Notes under the pieces: generated by a model
What the model was told of the DNA's origin: nothing
Database searches by the model: none
Seen by the model: the letters and a program-made list of their open reading frames with translations, nothing else
Assembly (NCBI GenBank): GCA_934120265.1
Contig: CAKOTU010000022.1
Span: forward strand, 1-10,217
Origin: an uncultured Bacilli bacterium
GTDB lineage: Bacteria; Bacillota_I; Bacilli_A; RF39; UBA660
Direction of reading: 5' to 3'
DNA length: 10,217 bases
Shown here: positions 6,580 to 10,217 of the stretch, in pieces
Layout: each line of letters starts with the position of its first letter
How positions within the stretch are numbered: the stretch's first letter is position 1
Translations under genes and position numbers: made by a program

Positions 6580-7473
6580 TTAGACACTTTGCTTTACAAT
6601 ATCTAAAAAACTTTCCAGCCTAGTTTCCAAACCGGTAAATGAATCTAAATCATCAATAATCAGATTAATGATTGGTTTTTTTACCTTCCTGATTACTAAT
6701 TCATTAACAATTGAATCTGGTCCACAAGGAAATGATGATAGTAAAATAATCCCATTTATATTATTAATGGTATATTCTATTGCACCTATATTTTCTTTGT
6801 TATACTTCCAATATAAAGCTTTTGATATCTTGTAACTCAATTTGTTAGTTTCAGATGCTTTTAAGCTGGTTGATAATATAACTTCACAATTATTTTTTTC
6901 TAGATATTTAATAATAGGTTTGCCTATCAATTCATCCATTGTATTATAATCGTGTCCTACCAATAATATTTTTGTTTTATTACTTTTTAATTTGTTAATA
7001 TTATCTATATATATTTTCTTTAACTCTTTATCATTTTTTATTTTTGCATATTCATATGCCTTTTTTATTTCTGGATTACCAAATCCCAAAGTTTTCCCTA
7101 TTTTTAAATATCCTTTATATTCCGTTTCTCTATTAACATAATCAATATTGTAATTAAGTAACTTAACATCTAATAAGTTATGTGCTAAATCATATGCGGC
7201 AAGAAAATTAGTACATGTTTGATTAGCTCTACCATAATTATCAATGCGAGGTACTAAAACATAATCGCATTTATCTTTTAAATAAGCTATATGACCTAAA
7301 TAGTTTTTTAGTGATAAACACATTTCATCATTAGCTAGCTCTACTCCTTTTTCCATTATTTTTCTATTTGTATTGGGGCTTATAACTGTTTCAACTTTTA
7401 GATATTCAAAAAAATAACGCCATATAAACCTGTTTTGATAATAATTAATGCTTCTTGGTATTCCTACTTTCAT
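6580..7473 (-). CDS. DUF2229/COG3580-like protein, second dehydratase-like iron-sulfur subunit
   Basis: The 297-residue protein resembles the 'CoA enzyme activase uncharacterised domain' (DUF2229), often fused to or encoded beside BcrAD/BadFG ATPases. The start MKVGIPRSINYY and the following phenylalanine-rich stretch are typical. Candidate cluster cysteines are C52 in EMCLSLKNYLG, C87 in NQTCTNF and C250 in SSFPCGPD. C69 and C196 are other cysteines. The C-terminus TGLETRLESFLDIV (280-293) closely matches that of the gene at 4814-5878, so the two proteins are homologous and may pair as unlike subunits. It is likely cytoplasmic. GGTGATA lies just before the ATG at 7473. It is the first gene of the minus-strand run, divergent from the Cys-rich peptide gene. 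No convincing promoter was identified, and no terminator follows it. Confidence 0.82.
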   Translation of the reverse strand: MKVGIPRSINYYQNRFIWRYFFEYLKVETVISPNTNRKIMEKGVELANDEMCLSLKNYLGHIAYLKDKCDYVLVPRIDNYGRANQTCTNFLAAYDLAHNLLDVKLLNYNIDYVNRETEYKGYLKIGKTLGFGNPEIKKAYEYAKIKNDKELKKIYIDNINKLKSNKTKILLVGHDYNTMDELIGKPIIKYLEKNNCEVILSTSLKASETNKLSYKISKALYWKYNKENIGAIEYTINNINGIILLSSFPCGPDSIVNELVIRKVKKPIINLIIDDLDSFTGLETRLESFLDIVKQSV

Positions 7474-7557
7474 ATTATCACCACTTAACTATATTCAAAA
7501 TATATATTTATTTGCATATTTTTTTCTTTAAAAGAAATAATATAATTGGAGGTAAAT
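7474..7557. other. Divergent intergenic region with a small palindrome
   Basis: This gap separates the DUF2229-like gene (minus) from the Cys-rich peptide gene (plus). It is extremely AT-rich. It contains the inverted repeat TTTCTTT-A-AAAGAAA (7523-7537), a possible operator, and the plus-strand GGAGGT at 7548-7553, four bases before the ATG at 7558. The TATAAT at 7541-7546 is too close to the ribosome site and lacks a -35 at normal distance. Promoters for both genes must lie here, but I could not place them. Confidence 0.35.
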
Positions 7558-7716
7558 ATGGAAAAGAAACAATGTATTAAATGTGATGTTCATGATTGTA
7601 AGCATTGTGACTGTAGTTGTGATTGTTGTACATTAAAAGAAATAAAAGTGTGCAACTGCGGAGAAAGCAAAGATAAAGAAGCGACTATGTGTGACAGTTA
7701 CGAAGAGAAAAACTAA
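7558..7716 (+). CDS. Cysteine-rich DUF1540-like small protein
   Basis: This 52-residue peptide starts at an ATG with GGAGGT four bases upstream and ends in a TAA inside a strong terminator, so it is a real gene despite its size. It has 11 cysteines (6, 9, 14, 17, 19, 21, 23, 24, 32, 34, 45) and two histidines (12, 16). The layout C-D-V near the start, CTLKEIKVC (24-32) and TMCDSY near the end fits DUF1540, a small Firmicutes domain thought to bind metal. Most members have about four cysteines. The central CDCSCDCC stretch adds many and gives a metallothionein-like look. There is no signal peptide, so it is cytoplasmic. It is monocistronic, divergent from the iron-sulfur cluster genes. A role in zinc or other metal binding is inference. 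Confidence 0.85.
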   Translation: MEKKQCIKCDVHDCKHCDCSCDCCTLKEIKVCNCGESKDKEATMCDSYEEKN

Positions 7717-7733
7717 TGAAAATTAGTTTTTTT
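7708..7733 (+). terminator. Rho-independent terminator of the Cys-rich peptide gene
   Basis: AAAAACTAAT, a GAAA tetraloop and ATTAGTTTTT form a 10-bp hairpin followed by T. The TAA stop codon (7714-7716) lies inside the first arm. It separates this gene from the FemAB gene, which has its own promoter. Confidence 0.85.
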
Positions 7734-7759
7734 ATTAACAATAATTTTACAATCTTCAA

Positions 7760-7788
7760 TTTACAAAAACTCTTATAAATGATATAAT
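7760..7788 (+). promoter_or_regulatory. Extended -10 sigma-A promoter of the FemAB-family gene
   Basis: TTTACA (7760-7765, 5 of 6), a 17-base spacer and a perfect TATAAT (7783-7788) with TG at the extended -10 position precede AAGGAAGTGG (7800-7809) and the ATG at 7814. The same ribosome-site variant AAGGAAGTGG is used by topA. Confidence 0.83.
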
Positions 7789-7813
7789 AATTTAATTATA
7801 AGGAAGTGGTTAT

Positions 7814-9058
7814 ATGTTTTTAAAAGAAATCACCATTGAACAGTTTGAATATTTCTTGAGTACCCATAATTATAACTCAATATATCAAACTTCAGAGTAT
7901 ACTTTAGCTATGAAAAATCAAGGTTACACGCCTATGTTTTTAGGACTATTTGATAACGGAGAAATCGTTGCGGCAACTGCTATTTTAATTCAAAATAAAA
8001 ATGGATTTAAGTATGCTTATGCTTCAAGGGGATTTTTAATTAACTATGAAGATATAGAGCTTGTTAAGGTGTTTACCGACCTAATAAAAAAATATTTAGG
8101 TAAAAAAGATATTGTCGCAATAAAAATAAGTCCTATGATCATAAAAAATATATATAATTCAAAGAAAGAATTAGTATATCACAATGAACAGTTTAATAAT
8201 GTATATGTAAACTTAAAAAAACTAGGCTATTATCACTATGGCTATAACAATTATTTTGAATCGTTAAAGCCAAGATTTGAAGCCATTTTAGATCTAGATA
8301 AACCTTATTATGAGACTTTTAAAAATATTAAAAAGAACTTTAAAACAAAGATAAGAAATGCTGAAAAATCCGGAATTAGAGTTTATCGAGGGGACGTTAA
8401 TAATATAACTGATTTATATGTTCATACAAAGAGAAAATACCCAAAAGATAATTTTTACTTTGCAGATATATTTAATAATTTTTCTAAAAAAGATAGCGCA
8501 TATTTATACTACACAAAACTAGATACTAAAGAATATTTGATAAAATGTCAAAATCTATATCAACAACAAGAAGAATATAACTTAAACTTAGACAATTCTA
8601 TTTTACTAAATAATAATAAAAGTAACGATAAGTTAATAACTAAAAAAATTGTTGCTGATAATTTATTAGAAAAAATAAAAAAACAATTGATGGTTGCTAC
8701 TAATATGTTAAAAGAAAATCCAGATGGGATTATAACATCTTCTGTTTTGATTCTTACCAATAAAGATACTGTTTATTTATATATGGATGGATATGATAAA
8801 AAATATCAATTCTTAAACTCAAAGCATTTGTTATTATGGAAATTAATAGAAAAATATTCGCTTCAAGGATTTAAAAAATTTAATTTAGGCGGAGTTATAA
8901 ATATATTTTCTTCTAACGAGAGGTATAATGGACTAAATGAATTTAAGTTAAGTTTTGACCCAGACATTATTGAATATGTTGGAGATATGGAGCTTATATG
9001 TAACAACACATTATACTTTATGTATAAAAATAATATTAAAAACATATTAAAAAAATAG
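7814..9058 (+). CDS. FemAB-family peptidoglycan interpeptide-bridge aminoacyltransferase
   Basis: FemA/B/X enzymes transfer amino acids from charged tRNA onto the stem peptide of lipid II at the cytoplasmic membrane face, building the interpeptide bridge of the wall. The protein has 414 residues, the usual length. The first GNAT-like half ends in the typical FDLxxxYYETFKNIKKNFK-like region (158-177, seen here as ILDLDKPYYETFK) followed by KIRNAEKSGIRV (179-190). Residues about 238-300 are charged and helical and match the coiled helical arm of FemA. The second half has VYLYMDGYD (320-328), FNLGGV (356-361) and NGLNEFKLSF (372-381), the family's C-terminal signature. It is a single gene with its own promoter and a bidirectional terminator. 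Which amino acid it adds, and to which position, cannot be told. Confidence 0.93.
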   Translation: MFLKEITIEQFEYFLSTHNYNSIYQTSEYTLAMKNQGYTPMFLGLFDNGEIVAATAILIQNKNGFKYAYASRGFLINYEDIELVKVFTDLIKKYLGKKDIVAIKISPMIIKNIYNSKKELVYHNEQFNNVYVNLKKLGYYHYGYNNYFESLKPRFEAILDLDKPYYETFKNIKKNFKTKIRNAEKSGIRVYRGDVNNITDLYVHTKRKYPKDNFYFADIFNNFSKKDSAYLYYTKLDTKEYLIKCQNLYQQQEEYNLNLDNSILLNNNKSNDKLITKKIVADNLLEKIKKQLMVATNMLKENPDGIITSSVLILTNKDTVYLYMDGYDKKYQFLNSKHLLLWKLIEKYSLQGFKKFNLGGVINIFSSNERYNGLNEFKLSFDPDIIEYVGDMELICNNTLYFMYKNNIKNILKK

Positions 9059-9078
9059 TGATTAAATCACTATTTTTT
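9051..9078. terminator. Bidirectional terminator between convergent genes
   Basis: AAAAATAGTGA, TTAAA and TCACTATTTTT form an 11-bp hairpin with A and T runs on its two sides, so it can stop transcription from both the FemAB gene (plus) and the Ig-like repeat gene (minus). The FemAB stop TAG (9056-9058) lies in the first arm. Confidence 0.88.
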
Positions 9079-9083
9079 ATATA

Positions 9084-10217
9084 CTATGCTGTTTTTTGCA
9101 TATTAATTGGTCCAGTTTGATTACCTGCTTCATCTTTAAAGCCAATTTTTAAGCTCATAGAAGGAACATCATTTTTTAATGCAATATTAAATCCATAATA
9201 ATTTAGAGCTGTCTGCCATCCGTAATCATTATATCTGCTATCTAATGATTTATATAAACAAGTCCAATATACACTACTATCATTTTTATTATAACAATAT
9301 CCTAATCTAGCAGTAACCGTAGATGCATCACTAAAATTGCAATATAATCCAAATTGATTATTATATTGTGCTGCTCCCCACGAACAACTTGCACGTGGTG
9401 CTTTTGTATCATGTTTAACACTAACATCACTTTTAGAACAATTTGTTTCATTTCCTGCATTATCTTTTATTGTATAACTTAAACTTGCAGTATTAATCTC
9501 TTCATTAGTGGAAGTGTAACTCCAATACTTATTTTGTTGTGCACTCATTCCACTTCCAGAATCGGTCCCATATACACCTACTGTCACATTACTATTAGTC
9601 CATTTAGAATTTTCCTTCCAATTACACACTGGATCGGTTTTATCAACCTTGACAATATTCTTGTCTGACCATTCACCTATATTTCCAGCCTTATCAACAG
9701 CTCTATGACAAGATGTATTTATTCCTTCCAAAGTGATTGGTACTGAATTAGAGCTTTCTGTTCCACCAACATTCACACAATCGTTTGACCATTCATAATA
9801 ATCTACTCCACTGCCACCATCAGTTGCGGAAAATGTTCTATTAACAGTTTGATTTGTCCATGTGTTTAATACATAACCACCAAAATCAACTACTGTTTTT
9901 GTAGGTGGCTTCTTGTCGTAATAAACATTTACTATTTTACTACAAATATTTTTATTACCAGCCTCATCTTCAACTTCATACGATAAACTATCTGTCGCCA
10001 ACTCTACACCACTTTGATTATATATTTTTGTATAAGACGCCTTTGAACTATTCATCTTATGGTTATCCGTTCCTGTTAGTTTTATCGTTTGAGCACTTGC
10101 TGACCAAGTACTATTTTCTCCACTCCAATTGCATGTTGGTGCTGTATTATCTACCATTATTTGTTTATTATTACTTACATTATTTATATCTCTGTTTATA
10201 GTTGTTGTATCTATTTC
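9084..10217 (-). CDS. Secreted Ig-like repeat surface protein (5' end beyond window)
   Basis: The reading frame stays open from base 10217 to the TAG at 9084, giving 377 visible residues. The true start lies outside the window. A methionine codon at 10157 falls inside a repeat (just before VDNTAPTCNW) and has no suitable ribosome site, so it is not the start. The protein is a string of four Ig-like modules of about 78 to 110 residues, rich in Ser, Thr, Asn, Trp and Tyr with paired cysteines, typical of exported adhesin-like proteins. There is no LPXTG motif or C-terminal membrane helix, so any anchor must be N-terminal. In related genomes such modules can follow a prepilin leader, but none is visible here. 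Binding target unknown. It converges on the FemAB gene, with a shared terminator. Confidence 0.85.
   Translation of the reverse strand, partial: EIDTTTINRDINNVSNNKQIMVDNTAPTCNWSGENSTWSASAQTIKLTGTDNHKMNSSKASYTKIYNQSGVELATDSLSYEVEDEAGNKNICSKIVNVYYDKKPPTKTVVDFGGYVLNTWTNQTVNRTFSATDGGSGVDYYEWSNDCVNVGGTESSNSVPITLEGINTSCHRAVDKAGNIGEWSDKNIVKVDKTDPVCNWKENSKWTNSNVTVGVYGTDSGSGMSAQQNKYWSYTSTNEEINTASLSYTIKDNAGNETNCSKSDVSVKHDTKAPRASCSWGAAQYNNQFGLYCNFSDASTVTARLGYCYNKNDSSVYWTCLYKSLDSRYNDYGWQTALNYYGFNIALKNDVPSMSLKIGFKDEAGNQTGPINMQKTA
9087..10154 (-). repeat. Four tandem Ig-like protein modules
   Basis: Modules lie at 10154-9921, 9920-9651, 9650-9417 and 9416-9087. Most open with a D-x-T/K-x-P segment followed by a Cys-x-Trp (VDNTAPTCNW, VDKTDPVCNW, DTKAPRASCSW). 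All close with a D-x-AGN turn (DEAGN, DKAGN, DNAGN, DEAGN). Modules 1 and 3 keep a cysteine near each end, suggesting an internal disulfide. Module 2 lacks the first cysteine, and module 4 is longer with extra cysteines. The copies are diverged, so this is old duplication and not recent DNA repetition. Confidence 0.8.

Noticed and set aside
7541..7546. TATAAT as the -10 box of the Cys-rich peptide gene
   Set aside because: Transcription would begin within the GGAGGT site, and no -35 lies at 16 to 18 bases. It is likely chance in AT-rich DNA.
8560..9045. Two minus-strand open frames (8560-8760 and 8863-9045)
   Set aside because: Both are antisense to the FemAB-family gene, with hydrophobic low-complexity translations and no ribosome sites.
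10155..10157. ATG at 10157 as the start of the Ig-like protein
   Set aside because: The frame continues open to the window edge, and the codon sits directly before a repeat-opening motif, with no Shine-Dalgarno sequence upstream.
9905..10201. Plus-strand open frame of 98 codons
   Set aside because: It is antisense to the Ig-like repeat gene, and its Tyr/Leu-rich product reflects the complement of Asn/Lys/Ser codons.

Overview
The window looks like part of a chromosome from a low-GC, Gram-positive-type anaerobe, most likely an uncultured Bacilli/Firmicutes (RF39- or CAG-like) gut bacterium. Five things point there: very AT-rich DNA, AGGAGG-type ribosome binding sites, near-consensus sigma-A promoters, a FemAB-type wall enzyme and a DUF1540-type peptide. 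TGA ends one gene and tryptophan is TGG, so the standard bacterial code applies, not the Mycoplasma code. The taxonomic guess is inference.

Layout. Bases 1-681 (minus) hold the 5' part of a type IV prepilin-like gene that runs off the left edge, with a textbook promoter. Bases 793-1743 (minus) encode a 316-residue protein of no recognised family, and 1800-3827 (minus) is topA, DNA topoisomerase I. Upstream of topA on the same strand is a cluster resembling the 2-hydroxyacyl-CoA dehydratase / benzoyl-CoA reductase world. It holds an ASKHA-type ATPase activator (3885-4817), a dehydratase-like subunit overlapping it by ATGA (4814-5878), a LOG-family nucleotide hydrolase with its own promoter and terminator (5930-6511), and a second dehydratase-like subunit (DUF2229-like, 6580-7473). 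A divergent gap then leads to two plus-strand genes: an 11-cysteine, 52-residue DUF1540-like peptide (7558-7716) and a FemAB-family aminoacyltransferase (7814-9058). A bidirectional terminator separates the latter from a convergent, 5'-truncated gene for a secreted Ig-like repeat protein (9084-10217, minus).

How the genes may work together. The activator and the two dehydratase-like proteins are probably parts of one ATP-driven, oxygen-sensitive iron-sulfur enzyme system. The two subunits are visibly related to each other: both have Cys52 in a C-x3-K-x2-LG setting, a second Cys at 80/87, an SSF(P)C(T/G)P motif, and a matching C-terminal TRLE(S/A)F block. The substrate is unknown. The two edge genes encode cell-surface or secreted proteins, and FemAB acts on the cell wall. 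TopA and LOG are housekeeping-like.

Transcription units are compact. Five rho-independent terminators lie at or directly after stop codons, and in several the stop codon sits inside the hairpin. No tRNA, rRNA, CRISPR array, insertion sequence or gene-free stretch over 300 bases was seen.
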